Assembly (NCBI GenBank): GCA_958296015.1
Contig: CATQIH010000020.1
Coordinates: forward strand, 1 to 64,000
Source: Cyclobacteriaceae bacterium
Lineage (GTDB): Bacteria > Bacteroidota > Bacteroidia > Cytophagales > Cyclobacteriaceae
Length of the DNA stretch: 64,000 nt
Direction of reading: 5' to 3'
The position numbers were made by a program, and so were the translations under genes. This document shows positions 1-9,304 of this stretch, piece by piece. The first letter of the stretch is position 1. Every line of letters begins with the position of its first letter. The notes below the pieces were generated by a model that was given only the letters and a program-made list of their open reading frames with translations, ran no database searches and was not told where the DNA came from.

Positions 1-10
1 CAGATACAAT

Positions 11-94
11 CTGAAGCTAGAAGGAGCAACAAGTAATAAGCTTCAGAATCTGAAGCTAGAAGGGTCGGATGGCCGATGCCACTGAAGCTAGAAG
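11..94. repeat. Three copies of a 13-nt direct repeat
   Basis: CTGAAGCTAGAAG occurs exactly at 11-23, 50-62 and 82-94. The second copy is also the right arm of a palindrome at 40-56 (GCTTCAGA-A-TCTGAAGC). The first two copies are 39 nt apart, so they lie in one frame on either strand; on plus they read NLKLEG twice before a TGA at 83-85. The block may be the end of a repeat-containing gene outside the window or a decayed intergenic repeat. The sequence does not decide between these. Confidence 0.5.
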
Positions 95-181
95 AGAATG
101 AAGTCGAGTATGTTATTTATTTGACGTTCCTAAGCTTTCATGCCAAAAGTTTGTTTATAGGCAGCCGTAAAAAAAACAGGA

Positions 182-634
182 TTAGCCTCTTACTTTGTTG
201 AGCAGGGTACTAAGCATTTCGGCTTCCGATTCCGACAGGTTTGCCATAGCACCTGCGCCAGTCTCGATGTTGGTTTCATCTAATTCATTGAGTAGATCCA
301 ATCCTTTTTGCGTGATATTGATATCTACCTGCCGGCGGTCGGCGGGGCATTCTGTACGGGTGAGGAGTTCTTTATGACGTAGTTTTTCAACAATGCGGGA
401 GACGTTAGACATTTTATCGAGCATACGCTCATTGAGTATCGTCACTGAAGCTGGGTCAGGATAACGCCCCCGGAGGATACGCAGCACATTGAATTGTTCA
501 GGGGAAATATGATGCGGTTTTAGCAGTGAACTAATGGCAGAATATACCCAGTTGCTGGTATACAGCAAATTAATGGACGCTTTTTGATATGGGCTTTTAA
601 ACTTTTTTTGCTTGATCTCATCTTCTATGTCCAT
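182..634 (-). CDS. MarR-family transcriptional regulator
   Basis: A 150-residue winged-helix DNA-binding protein of the MarR family. An N-terminal helical dimerisation segment covers about residues 1-45. The helix-turn-helix follows at about 60-90 (SVTILNERMLDKMSNVSRIV), and the beta wing is about 94-108 with the typical ADRRQVDINIT signature. The C-terminal helix (about 110-150) completes the dimer interface. MarR proteins usually repress nearby transport, redox or stress genes and respond to small phenolic ligands or oxidation; no ligand can be read here. It starts 7 nt after the nuoK stop on the same strand, so the two are probably co-transcribed. Family assignment is firm, target unknown. 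Confidence 0.9.
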   Translation of the reverse strand: MDIEDEIKQKKFKSPYQKASINLLYTSNWVYSAISSLLKPHHISPEQFNVLRILRGRYPDPASVTILNERMLDKMSNVSRIVEKLRHKELLTRTECPADRRQVDINITQKGLDLLNELDETNIETGAGAMANLSESEAEMLSTLLNKVRG

Positions 635-641
635 AGGTCTG

Positions 642-947
642 TCATCCTTTTAGGTGGTGTATTTCATCAATATTAGAAGTAGCAAAGTAGTTGTACACCT
701 TAAATGCAATGGCCATAGCCACGGCAGCTTCTGCGGCTGCAATAACAATGGTAAACAAGGAGAACATCTGGCCCTGAATAAGCACAGGGTCATAATAGCT
801 AAAGGCTATTAGGTTGATATTGGCCGCATTCAGGATAAGCTCTATACCCATGAGTATCACAATAATATTCCTCTTGATGATCACAATGACCAGCCCTACG
901 CTTATCAAAAACGCGCTTAATATCAGATAGTGCTCAATGTGTATCAA
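642..947 (-). CDS. nuoK: NADH-quinone oxidoreductase subunit K (NuoK)
   Basis: A 101-residue inner-membrane protein with three predicted membrane helices (about residues 5-23, 29-48, 60-84). It matches subunit K of respiratory complex I, part of the antiporter-like proton-pumping arm. The two buried glutamates needed for proton transfer are present: E36 in MGIELILN and E73 in AAAEAAVA. Length equals the family norm. The gene stands alone: upstream is a sensor kinase and downstream a MarR gene, with no other nuo subunit in the window. nuoK normally lies between nuoJ and nuoL, so this is either a relocated gene or a second copy. Confidence 0.93.
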   Translation of the reverse strand: MIHIEHYLILSAFLISVGLVIVIIKRNIIVILMGIELILNAANINLIAFSYYDPVLIQGQMFSLFTIVIAAAEAAVAMAIAFKVYNYFATSNIDEIHHLKG

Positions 948-1079
948 GGAAGGATGCTTAGATCAGTACCAAACTGTTGACAATGCAAATCAACTACGAA
1001 TATATTATGCAAAATATATTTGTACAAACAGAACAGCCTATTTCGCCGAAATTTAGTGGTCAGGCTGCTGTTCTGTCTT

Positions 1080-2345
1080 TTAGGCTGGTATATGGGCTGC
1101 AATTTTAACTTTTCTTCCACTCACCTGTGGTACAGTGTTTAGCAAGATTCTAAAAGTGGTGCCTACCTCCGGTTCAGAATGTTTCACAAAGATTTTGCCT
1201 TTATGATAGTGCTCTACAATGCGCTGCGCCAGCGAAAGCCCCAGGCCCCAGCCGCGTTGCTTGGTGGTATAGCCGGGGGTAAATACTTGGCTGATCCTGG
1301 ATTTGGGGATACCCTTCCCTGTATCAGTAATGTCTATGGCTACCTTATCATTCTTCTGCTGCGTAATGCTGATAGTAATGCTGCCAATGCCACCCATCGC
1401 ATCTACGGCATTTTTGCAGATATTTTCTATCACCCAGTCGAAAAGTGGTTTGTTGATCATCACCAGAATGCCTTCATTATCGGTATCAAGCCGCATGCTC
1501 ACTTTAGTGGATATTCGGTTTTGCAGGTAGCTGACTGTGCTGGCTATGGCCTGCACCAGGTTTTCTTCTTTCAGGGCAGGCACCGAACCAATGCTGGAAA
1601 AACGGGCGGTGATCATCTGCAAACGATCTATGTCTTTGTCCAGCTCCTTTACAATATCCGGGTCATACACCTCCGGCTCTGCCCGAAAGTATTCCAGCCA
1701 TGCCATCAGCGAAGAGAGAGGCGTACCCAACTGATGGGCTGTCTCTTTGGCCAGGCCAATCCATACCCGGTTTTGCTCGGCCGTTCTGGAGTAGCTAAAG
1801 ATCATGTAAGCCAGCAGCGCGAAGCCTGCAATAACAGAAAGCTGGATGTAAGGGTAGTATTGCAATTGCGCAAGCAGAAACGAATTCTTATAATACACCC
1901 ACTGAAAACTGTCTACCATGCCTGTCTGTGAGTTCTTCAGCACGATCTCAATGGGTGGATAAGCTTCCCGCATTTCTTCCAGTTCCTCTTCAATGATCCG
2001 CGCTTTCTTTTCTTCGCTATACGATTCGTCTATATCTATATTCCGGTGGTTCAGATAATTCCCCATATTATCCGTAAGGATAACCGGTATGTTGTTGTTG
2101 GGAACGATAATTTCCTGAAAAAGAAAAGGAATATCACCATTGTCCTGGTTGGCAACCATTTCAATGGTTTTGGCATACAGGTCGATGAAAGTTTTTTCTC
2201 GCTTCTTCAGCTCGCCTACCAGGCTATTGGTATAATAGATAGAAATGGTGCCAATAACGGCAGCCATCAACAGAATAATTATTCTTAGGGTGTTTTTCTT
2301 CTGGTAGATATTAGCAACTTTGCCTTGTACAAGTGGATTACGCAT
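1080..2345 (-). CDS. Membrane sensor histidine kinase
   Basis: A 421-residue sensor kinase. Membrane helices at about 21-38 and 168-185 enclose a periplasmic sensor of roughly 130 residues. The HisKA-like dimerisation helix carries the phosphoacceptor H204 in ETAHQLGTPLSSL. The ATPase domain has an N box (ENICKNAVDAM, about 307-317), a G1 box DTGKG (341-345) and a G2 box GWGLGL (365-370). The QLGTPL motif after the histidine is common in Bacteroidota kinases with this short architecture. No response regulator lies beside it, so the partner is encoded elsewhere. The 132-nt gap to nuoK suggests separate transcription or a weak operon. Confidence 0.9.
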   Translation of the reverse strand: MRNPLVQGKVANIYQKKNTLRIIILLMAAVIGTISIYYTNSLVGELKKREKTFIDLYAKTIEMVANQDNGDIPFLFQEIIVPNNNIPVILTDNMGNYLNHRNIDIDESYSEEKKARIIEEELEEMREAYPPIEIVLKNSQTGMVDSFQWVYYKNSFLLAQLQYYPYIQLSVIAGFALLAYMIFSYSRTAEQNRVWIGLAKETAHQLGTPLSSLMAWLEYFRAEPEVYDPDIVKELDKDIDRLQMITARFSSIGSVPALKEENLVQAIASTVSYLQNRISTKVSMRLDTDNEGILVMINKPLFDWVIENICKNAVDAMGGIGSITISITQQKNDKVAIDITDTGKGIPKSRISQVFTPGYTTKQRGWGLGLSLAQRIVEHYHKGKIFVKHSEPEVGTTFRILLNTVPQVSGRKVKIAAHIPA

Positions 2346-2458
2346 TGAAGTGAGATCGTTGGCGATACGGGTATGGTGTTAAGACAGTTCCATATGATAA
2401 ATTAACGATTTTTGCCGCTATTAGTATGGGTGCATGGCAAAATTTTGTGCCCTTACGA

Positions 2459-3772
2459 TCAGTGGCTATTGAATAGCCATTTGCCAATGGTCTTGTAGTT
2501 GATTTTTGTGCCATGCGTGAGGATACCAATGCGATAAACCCGGCTGGCTACCCAGGTAGTAAATACAAAACCAACGATGAGCAGCACCATAGATAATACA
2601 AGTTGCCAGACAGGCACGCCAAAAGGAATCCGCATCATCATGGTGACCGGAGCCGTAAACGGAATAATAGATAGCCAGAAAGCCATAGGTCCGTTGGGAT
2701 CGTTGAGCACTGAAGCCAGTGTAATGATAGAAAAGATGAGCGGGGCTGCAATGGGTAGCATAAACTGTTGCGTATCAGTATCACTATCGGAAGCAGAGCC
2801 TATGGCTGCAAATAATGCACCATACAACAGGTATCCGCCCAGAAAAAAGAACAGAAAGCAACCTACAATCAAGGGGATATTGATCGTATCAATGGCATTT
2901 TCCAGTTGCGCCACCGTGTCTGCCTGTGCCGCCTTGTCCTGGCTTATCTGCTGTGTCATAACACTTGCCTGTACAGGATCAAAATCAGCTTGAAAAAAGC
3001 TGAATGCCAGGGTTGAGACTGTAAATGTGAGTACAATCCACAGCAAAAACTGCGTTAAACCAACCATAGCCACGCCTACTATTTTGCCCATCATAAGCTG
3101 AAAAGGCTTCACAGAAGAAATAATGATCTCAACAATACGGTTAGACTTCTCTTCTATCACACCACGCATTACCTGGGCACCATAGAGAAAGATAAAGCCA
3201 TAGACAAGGAAAGCACTCACATAACCCACAATAGAAGAAGTGCCCGAGCTTCCTTGCTGTTCGGTGCCATCTTCCTGAAGATTGATGGTGGCAATGTTCA
3301 GTTTGGTTTCCAGCTGTGCCAGCGCATGTTTGCTGATGCTTGATCTTTCCAGCTTGATATCTTTGATAATGCCCTGAATTTTCTGCTTGATGTCAGACAC
3401 AGTAGACATACTGGGATTGCCTTCCGAAAACAGCGTGATACCTTTGGGTGCTTCCAGGTCTAGGGTAGGAATATACAGCAAACCATAGCGGTAGCCGTTA
3501 GAAATTTCTGACTTTACTTCTTCCACAGGCTCTTTTACATACTCATAGATGATGTTATCGTCTCCGGCATTCTGAAAATTCTTGGCGAACATGCCGCTTT
3601 CGTCTACTACGGCAATAATTTTCTGACCAGAACTTTCCTGCGAGGCCAGCCACACCGGTACAATAGCGATAGCACCAAAAAGCATCGGACCCAGAATAGA
3701 CATGATGATAAATGATTTCTTTCGTACCCTGGTGATGTATTCTCTCCAAATAATTAATCCAATCTTGTTCAT
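2459..3772 (-). CDS. ABC-2 type exporter permease (NatB-like)
   Basis: A 437-residue permease of the NatB/ABC-2 family. It has an N-terminal membrane helix (about residues 20-40), an extracytoplasmic region up to about residue 180, and five further helices in the C-terminal half. The frame is open 22 codons further upstream, inside the ATPase gene. I chose the ATG at 3770-3772 because it gives the typical NKIGLIIWREY start and lies 1 nt beyond the ATPase stop. It pairs with the ATPase encoded immediately upstream. Relatives export sodium, antibiotics or peptides; the substrate is unknown. Confidence 0.85.
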   Translation of the reverse strand: MNKIGLIIWREYITRVRKKSFIIMSILGPMLFGAIAIVPVWLASQESSGQKIIAVVDESGMFAKNFQNAGDDNIIYEYVKEPVEEVKSEISNGYRYGLLYIPTLDLEAPKGITLFSEGNPSMSTVSDIKQKIQGIIKDIKLERSSISKHALAQLETKLNIATINLQEDGTEQQGSSGTSSIVGYVSAFLVYGFIFLYGAQVMRGVIEEKSNRIVEIIISSVKPFQLMMGKIVGVAMVGLTQFLLWIVLTFTVSTLAFSFFQADFDPVQASVMTQQISQDKAAQADTVAQLENAIDTINIPLIVGCFLFFFLGGYLLYGALFAAIGSASDSDTDTQQFMLPIAAPLIFSIITLASVLNDPNGPMAFWLSIIPFTAPVTMMMRIPFGVPVWQLVLSMVLLIVGFVFTTWVASRVYRIGILTHGTKINYKTIGKWLFNSH

Positions 3773-3773
3773 A

Positions 3774-4679
3774 TTATTGCTTCTGGACTTCTGCGATAAA
3801 TATTTCGTTGATACTGGGAATCTTTTCCTGGAAAGCATGCACTTCTACCTGCTGTATTAGTTCGTGCAGCAACTGGTTGGGACTGATACCTGGCTCAATG
3901 GTGAAGACAGCACTGAAAAAGCCATCTTCCAGTGGGGTTTGCTTCACCAGTTGGTAGCTAAGGCCAAGATCAGAAAATGTTCCTGTGTGCATCACTTCGT
4001 AGGTATTGGAGCGAAACTGGTTTTTGATCTCATTTTTAGGGCCATCCAGCACTTTCTCTGCCTTGTTGATCAGGGCAATGTGGCTGCATATTTCCTCTAC
4101 CGATTCCATACGGTGCGTAGAAAAGATGATGCTCTTGCCCCTGTCGCGCATCTCCATAATTTCTCCTTTGATCAGGTTGGCATTGATTGGGTCGAAGCCA
4201 GAGAAGGGTTCATCCAGAATGATCAGGTCGGGGTCGTGCACCACGGTAGCAATAAACTGAATCTTCTGCTGCATCCCTTTGGATAGGTCTTCTACTTTCT
4301 TGTCGCTCCATCCGGAAATTTCCAGTCGGGCAAACCAATGCTGGATACGGGACACTGCTTCGTGTCGGCTTAGCCCTTTGAGCCTGGCAAGATAGAGCAA
4401 CTGCTCGCCTACTTTCATCTTCTTATACAACCCGCGCTCCTCCGGTAGGTAGCCAATATATCCAATATGTTTGGGTTGCAGCTTTTCTCCGTTGATCAGA
4501 ATGCTTCCGCTATCTGGTTCAATGATCTGGTTGATGATTCGGATCAGCGTAGTTTTTCCTGCACCATTAGGGCCTAATAGCCCAAAAATGGTTTGCCGGG
4601 GAATAGCAATACTGACATCTTTGAGTGCTTCGTGCCTGGCGTAGCTTTTAAAAATGTGGTGGGCTTCTAATACATTCAA
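3774..4679 (-). CDS. ABC transporter ATP-binding protein (NatA-like)
   Basis: An ABC ATPase of about 301 residues when started at TTG 4677-4679. It has Walker A LLGPNGAGKTTL (about 34-45), the signature LSKGMQQK, Walker B LIILDEPFSGFDP, and an H-loop in STHRM. The C-terminal 80 residues form a regulatory extension common in NatA/CcmA-type exporters. The frame stays open to an ATG at 4811, but that start would overlap the upstream gene by 71 nt and add residues unlike the family, so TTG followed by NVLEAHHIFKSY is preferred. It works with the permease downstream at 2459-3772. Confidence 0.88.
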   Translation of the reverse strand: MNVLEAHHIFKSYARHEALKDVSIAIPRQTIFGLLGPNGAGKTTLIRIINQIIEPDSGSILINGEKLQPKHIGYIGYLPEERGLYKKMKVGEQLLYLARLKGLSRHEAVSRIQHWFARLEISGWSDKKVEDLSKGMQQKIQFIATVVHDPDLIILDEPFSGFDPINANLIKGEIMEMRDRGKSIIFSTHRMESVEEICSHIALINKAEKVLDGPKNEIKNQFRSNTYEVMHTGTFSDLGLSYQLVKQTPLEDGFFSAVFTIEPGISPNQLLHELIQQVEVHAFQEKIPSINEIFIAEVQKQ

Positions 4680-4740
4680 GTTAGTAGGGTTAGGGCTGTG
4701 CGCAAATATATCCTTCCTGCCATAAGAAGACAAATCTAAT

Positions 4741-5616
4741 CTACCGGCTTTTTCTAAAAACCACATTGCCCATAGACACATCAATATTGAAAGAAAGTGT
4801 GTTGGTAGCACTAGTGGAGTAGGTACTGTTGACGAATGTTTCGGGAGCGATCTTTTTGAAATTTTTAGGTAATTTCACACGGCAAAGCGGAGAGTCGTTG
4901 AGATATATAATAACCGGCGTGTTTATATCATCGAATACTACTTCCAGCATACCCGCGCCTACGCTGGCATGGATGGTGCTGCTCTCTATTCTATCAGTAA
5001 ACTGCATGTATATCTTTCCAAAGCCTATCTGTGTGATTACCTGTTCGGCTCTGGCCAGATCAAGCTTGTCCAGTTCCAGTACGCCCATGTCTACTTTTGC
5101 CAGCAGCGTGTCCATCTTTATCTTGTTGGGCCTGCTGTTCTCAAATCCCACCCGAATTTCAGCACTACCCGTATTAATTTTGAACCTTTCTACAGACAAG
5201 CCGGAAAGGTCTACAGAAGAAGATCCTACGCCATAATTTAGCTCCAGGTTGAAAGGAGTATTGCGTGCCAGATATACATACCAGAGATTTTCGCGAGTTT
5301 CGTTCAGTTGGCTGAAAACTTTGGCAGACAAACTGGTGCTCAATGTCTGATTGGAACCCTCTTCAAAATTGAGGTTGATGTCTTTTTGGTGATTATAAAC
5401 AATAGGATTGAAATGATCTTCCTGTGGATAACCGAAGATATTAACAGCCTGTGTACTATAGGTAGGGCTGATTTTGCAGGAGACAGATGCTGCATTGAGG
5501 GTAAGATTAATAGTTTCGCTACCTACTGTGCCTGCCTGGTAATGCTGTTTTGACTGTCCACAAACATTTACCGTTCCCCACAAAGCAAACAACAATAGTA
5601 ATGGACAAACTTTCAT
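4741..5616 (-). CDS. Secreted beta-rich protein, toast-rack/LiaF-like
   Basis: A protein of about 291 residues with an N-terminal signal peptide (MKVCPLLLLFALWGTVNVCG). The ATG 18 codons inside the longest frame puts the signal at the N-terminus and was chosen as start. The mature part alternates short beta strands, for example LNYGVGSSSVDLSGL, IKMDTLLAKVDMGVLELDKL and IHASVGAGMLEVVF. This stacked pattern is typical of DUF4097/LiaF toast-rack domains, which form right-handed beta solenoids and often act in envelope stress sensing. It is upstream of the ABC exporter on the same strand and may form an operon with it. The fold is an inference from pattern only. Confidence 0.6.
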   Translation of the reverse strand: MKVCPLLLLFALWGTVNVCGQSKQHYQAGTVGSETINLTLNAASVSCKISPTYSTQAVNIFGYPQEDHFNPIVYNHQKDINLNFEEGSNQTLSTSLSAKVFSQLNETRENLWYVYLARNTPFNLELNYGVGSSSVDLSGLSVERFKINTGSAEIRVGFENSRPNKIKMDTLLAKVDMGVLELDKLDLARAEQVITQIGFGKIYMQFTDRIESSTIHASVGAGMLEVVFDDINTPVIIYLNDSPLCRVKLPKNFKKIAPETFVNSTYSTSATNTLSFNIDVSMGNVVFRKSR

Positions 5617-5727
5617 GGTGTTATCAAACGGCAGAAAGTTGCACAAGGTTATCAGGAAAGAATTGTGCATAAAGAAAGCAGTAAGAATACTGCTTTTAAT
5701 ATATTGAGGATATACTGGATACTGACA

Positions 5728-6876
5728 TCAGAAAAACTCTTTCATTCGCTCAAAGAAGCTCTTTTCTGATTTGCCGGGTTGTGGCTTAAAGTTAGGAGAA
5801 TCTTTTAGGTTATTGAGTACTTTTTTCTCCTGCTCTGTCAGGTCTTTAGGTGTCCAGATATTGATATGGATCAGTTGGTCACCTTTGCCATATCCATTGA
5901 TGTCGGGAATACCTTTGCCACGTAGCCTGAGCATTTTACCGCTCTGCGTACCGGCATCTATCTTTATTTTAACGGAGCCATCAATAGTCGGCACTTCCAG
6001 CGAAGTACCCAGTGCAGCATCTACAAAGCTCACGTAGAGATCATAAATCACATTGAGGCCTTCGCGCTTCAGGGCTTCATCTTCCTGCTCCTCGATAACA
6101 ATCAGCAAATCACCTGGCATACCGCCCCGTTTGGGTGCATTGCCTTTACCTGACATAGACAACTGCATACCATCGCTTACACCTTCTGGAATTTTTACGG
6201 TGATAACTTCTTCCTCCAGATTACGGCCTTCTCCGTGGCATTTTGCACAGCGGTTTTCTATAGTTTTCCCTTCACCATTACAAGTAGGGCAGGTGCTGGC
6301 AGAAACCATCTGGCCAAGCATGGTATTGACTACCTTTCTAATTTGTCCGCTACCATTGCAAGTGGGGCACACTTTCAGGGCAGTACCGCTTTGTGCGCCA
6401 TTGCCACCGCACTCTTCGCAGCTGGTATAGCGTTTTACTTTAATTTTTTTCTCGGCACCGTGTGCTACTTCGTCCAGGGTGAGCTTAAGCTTTATTCTTA
6501 AGTTAGAACCCTTTTTTTGCCGTTGTCCGCGGCCAGCACCACCAAAGAAGCTTTCAAAAGGATTGCCCCCTCCTGAACCGAAAATATCTCCAAATTGAGA
6601 GAAGATATCGTCCATATTCATGCTTCCTCCGCCAAAGCCTCCGGCACCGCTGCCTACTCCCTGATGTCCAAAACGGTCATATCTTGCTCGTTTTTCCTGA
6701 TTACTCAGTATTTCATAAGCTTCGGCTGCTTCTTTAAACTTATCCTCGGCTTCCGGATTGTCCGGATTTTTATCGGGGTGAAATTTGATAGCAACCTTAC
6801 GATAAGACTTTTTGATCTCATCCTGCGTGGCAGTTACGGAAACTCCCAGTATCTCGTAGTAATCTCTCTTTGCCAT
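5728..6876 (-). CDS. dnaJ: Chaperone DnaJ
   Basis: A full-length 382-residue type I Hsp40 co-chaperone that stimulates DnaK ATP hydrolysis and delivers unfolded clients. The J domain (1-70) carries the HPD motif at 33-35. A Gly/Phe-rich linker follows at about 72-130 ([14 protein letters not shown]). The zinc-binding region has four CxxCxGxG repeats: [24 protein letters not shown] and CAKCHGEG. The substrate-binding C-terminal beta domains complete it. It lies 3 nt downstream of grpE, so both are clearly co-transcribed; dnaK is not in the window. Confidence 0.98.
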   Translation of the reverse strand: MAKRDYYEILGVSVTATQDEIKKSYRKVAIKFHPDKNPDNPEAEDKFKEAAEAYEILSNQEKRARYDRFGHQGVGSGAGGFGGGSMNMDDIFSQFGDIFGSGGGNPFESFFGGAGRGQRQKKGSNLRIKLKLTLDEVAHGAEKKIKVKRYTSCEECGGNGAQSGTALKVCPTCNGSGQIRKVVNTMLGQMVSASTCPTCNGEGKTIENRCAKCHGEGRNLEEEVITVKIPEGVSDGMQLSMSGKGNAPKRGGMPGDLLIVIEEQEDEALKREGLNVIYDLYVSFVDAALGTSLEVPTIDGSVKIKIDAGTQSGKMLRLRGKGIPDINGYGKGDQLIHINIWTPKDLTEQEKKVLNNLKDSPNFKPQPGKSEKSFFERMKEFF

Positions 6877-6879
6877 AAA

Positions 6880-7479
6880 TTATGCTCCTGTTACAACTTT
6901 AGCGTATCTCAAGACTTTTTCTCCCAAAAAATAACCTTGTTCAATCACATCTACAATTTTTCCTTTCAAACTTTCATCCGGCGCAGGTATCTGGGTAATA
7001 GCCTCATGATATTCTGCATCAAATGTATCACCCTGCTTTGCTTCCATAGATTTAAGCCCTTGTTGCTCCAGCACTTTGGTAAGCTTATTATGCACCAGTT
7101 TAATGCCTGCATATACCGGGTCTGTATTTTCAGATTCTTTGAACGACCTCACAGAACGGCCAAAATCATCCACTACAGGGAGCAAATCAGATAACAGCTT
7201 CTCGTTGGCGGTTTTGGTCAGGTCAAGGCGTTCTTTGGCTGTACGACGACGGAAATTCTCAAATTCAGCATATAATCTGAGGTATTTGTCTTTCGAGTCA
7301 GCCACTTCCTGCTCAAGTTGGTTTTTTTTGTCAGAAGTTGTTGCATCCCGTTCGTCTTCGGTATATGCCTGTTCGTCTGAAACTTTGTCAGTCTGTGCAG
7401 TTGCAGCATCCTGTTCTTCTATCGTATCTGCGGTTTGCTGCGCATGGTTTTTTTTATCCTCTGATTCCTTATGTGCCAT
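6880..7479 (-). CDS. grpE: Nucleotide exchange factor GrpE
   Basis: A 199-residue GrpE, the exchange factor that releases ADP from DnaK. The N-terminal 50 residues are acidic, polar and probably disordered. A long coiled-coil helix follows (about 52-110, including YLRLYAEFENFRRRTAKER). The C-terminal beta domain has the family signature near the end (VIEQGYFLGEKVLRYAKVVT). Its coupling to dnaJ (3-nt gap) gives the common grpE-dnaJ pair. The adjacent obg gene upstream is on the same strand, 79 nt away. Confidence 0.97.
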   Translation of the reverse strand: MAHKESEDKKNHAQQTADTIEEQDAATAQTDKVSDEQAYTEDERDATTSDKKNQLEQEVADSKDKYLRLYAEFENFRRRTAKERLDLTKTANEKLLSDLLPVVDDFGRSVRSFKESENTDPVYAGIKLVHNKLTKVLEQQGLKSMEAKQGDTFDAEYHEAITQIPAPDESLKGKIVDVIEQGYFLGEKVLRYAKVVTGA

Positions 7480-7558
7480 AGCTATGTTTTTTATTGATCT
7501 TTCTGGCCCTAGTGTGGCAAGTACTTTGCCAAGCTGGGTTTCGTGACAAGATGACAGA

Positions 7559-8551
7559 TTACAAACTGTGTAGAGTCTGCCATATCAGGTCTTTCAACTG
7601 TTGCAGGTTTTGCTGCGCTACTGAGGAAATAAATACAAAAGGAATATCAGTTTTTATACTTTGCTGCATTTCTTCTTTCAGTTCGTTGTCCAGCAGATCA
7701 GTCTTGGAGATAGCCATAATTCTTTTCTTATCCAGCATCTCTGGGTTATAAGCTTCCAGTTCGTGTAGCAGTGTATTATATTCCTGGTCGATATCAGCAG
7801 CATCGGCTGGGATTAGAAACAGCAGAATAGAGTTGCGCTCAATATGCCTAAGAAAACGTGTGCCTAGTCCTTTCCCCTGCGCAGCCCCTTCTATCAGCCC
7901 GGGAATATCCGCCATGATAAAGGATTTATAGTCGCGGTAGGCTACCACACCCAGGTTGGGCGTTAACGTAGTGAAAGGGTAATCGGCAATCTCAGGCTTG
8001 GCCGCCGATATGACAGACAACAGGGTGGATTTACCTGCATTGGGAAAACCGATCAGTCCGACATCGGCCAGCACTTTGAGTTCGAGTACAAACCATTGCT
8101 CCAGGTTGGGTTCGCCGGGCTGCGCGTATCTAGGCGTTTGGTTGGTAGCTGATTTGAAGTGCGTATTGCCCAAACCTCCCCGGCCGCCTTCCAAAACAAC
8201 GGCTTCCTGCGTATCTTCCGTGATCTCTGCGACTATCTTGTTGGTATCGGCATTTCTGGCAATGGTACCCAGAGGCACCTCCAGCACCACATCTTCACCC
8301 TGCGAACCGGTTTTCATGCCGCCAGAGCCGCCTTCGCCATCTTCTGCCATCACATGCTTTTTGTATTTGAGGTGCAGCAACGTCCACAGTTGCGCATTGC
8401 CTCTAAGAATGATATGGCCTCCACGTCCGCCGTCACCACCATCAGGCCCACCTTTGGGTACATGTTTTTCTCTGCGAAGATGCACTGAGCCGGCTCCACC
8501 TTTCCCCGAACGTGCGTGGAATTTAACGTAATCTACAAAGTTGGAAGACAA
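7559..8551 (-). CDS. obg: GTPase Obg/CgtA
   Basis: A 330-residue ribosome-associated GTPase involved in 50S maturation and stress responses. The N-terminal glycine-rich Obg fold covers about 1-160 ([27 protein letters not shown]). The G domain has P-loop [12 protein letters not shown]3 [16 protein letters not shown] and G4 SKTD. The usual NKxD of G4 is SKTD here. It ends shortly after the G5 SS motif, so it lacks the C-terminal OCT domain found in some Firmicutes. The order adk-obg-grpE-dnaJ fits a housekeeping cluster. Confidence 0.96.
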   Translation of the reverse strand: MSSNFVDYVKFHARSGKGGAGSVHLRREKHVPKGGPDGGDGGRGGHIILRGNAQLWTLLHLKYKKHVMAEDGEGGSGGMKTGSQGEDVVLEVPLGTIARNADTNKIVAEITEDTQEAVVLEGGRGGLGNTHFKSATNQTPRYAQPGEPNLEQWFVLELKVLADVGLIGFPNAGKSTLLSVISAAKPEIADYPFTTLTPNLGVVAYRDYKSFIMADIPGLIEGAAQGKGLGTRFLRHIERNSILLFLIPADAADIDQEYNTLLHELEAYNPEMLDKKRIMAISKTDLLDNELKEEMQQSIKTDIPFVFISSVAQQNLQQLKDLIWQTLHSL

Positions 8552-8583
8552 TGGTTATTGGGATATAAGGATATAAATATGTA

Positions 8584-9165
8584 TCAGGTCTGCTGAAGCT
8601 TGCTAATTTCGTCTGTAATCTTTTTGAAGATGGTATCAATACTTCCCACACCGTTAATTGTTACAAACTTACTTTGCTGCTGGTAATAGTTGGCTACCGG
8701 AAGCGTTTCGCTTCGGTATACTTCCAGCCGGGTACTGATTTTATCCATATCCTGATCATCGGTGCGACCCGAAGTTTTGCCTCTTTCCAGCAATCTTTGA
8801 ATAAGCTCTTCGTCAGGAACGTCCAATGCTACCATGCCTGTAATCGGAATTTTTTTGTTGTTCAGCAATACATCCAACGCTTCAGCCTGAGCAATAGTTC
8901 TGGGAAATCCATCGAAGATGATTCCTTTGGTGTCCTGCTCTTCCTGTAGTTTGTCGTCTACCATGCTGATAACCAGTTCATCAGGTACGAGCAAACCGGT
9001 ATCCATATAGCTTCTTGCCTTCTTACCAAGCGCAGTTCCTTCGCCAAGATGCCTGCGAAAAAGGTCTCCGGTGGAGATATGAGCCAGGTGGTAACGCTCA
9101 ATAAGCTTTTCACTTTGTGTTCCTTTTCCGGCACCCGGAGGGCCAAATAATACTATGTTTAACAT
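8584..9165 (-). CDS. adk: Adenylate kinase
   Basis: A 193-residue adenylate kinase that interconverts ATP + AMP and 2 ADP. The P-loop is GPPGAGKGTQ (about 7-16). The AMP-binding region includes HISTGDLFR and FDGFPRTIAQAEAL. The LID region is the short form (LLERGKTSGRTDDQDMDKI) without a zinc-binding insertion, so the protein is close to 190 residues. This short type is usual in Bacteroidota. It is upstream of obg and downstream of the hypoxanthine phosphoribosyltransferase gene, which makes a nucleotide-metabolism context. Confidence 0.97.
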   Translation of the reverse strand: MLNIVLFGPPGAGKGTQSEKLIERYHLAHISTGDLFRRHLGEGTALGKKARSYMDTGLLVPDELVISMVDDKLQEEQDTKGIIFDGFPRTIAQAEALDVLLNNKKIPITGMVALDVPDEELIQRLLERGKTSGRTDDQDMDKISTRLEVYRSETLPVANYYQQQSKFVTINGVGSIDTIFKKITDEISKLQQT

Positions 9166-9291
9166 CTTTTTAAGGTTAATTGGATAAATACACGTTCAAA
9201 AGCCCATACTTTGAAGCCATAGTGTGCTTTAGCTGACCTATTGAAAGGTTAAAATACAAAATACCGCATAGCAGACCACAAGTTTCAGAAA

Positions 9292-9299
9292 CAAATTTA
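9292..9299 (-). promoter_or_regulatory. Candidate -7 box upstream of adk
   Basis: Read on the minus strand this is TAAATTTG, an exact match to the Bacteroidota -7 consensus TAnnTTTG. It is in the 139-nt gap between hpt and adk, about 127 nt from the adk start. No good TTTG -33 box was seen at the usual spacing, so the call is weak. Confidence 0.25.
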
Positions 9300-9304
9300 C
9301 CAGG

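Noticed and set aside
1179-1931. A 250-codon open frame on plus opposite the sensor kinase
   Set aside because: It is antisense to a gene with complete kinase motifs, has no domain-like pattern and follows codon bias of the minus-strand gene.
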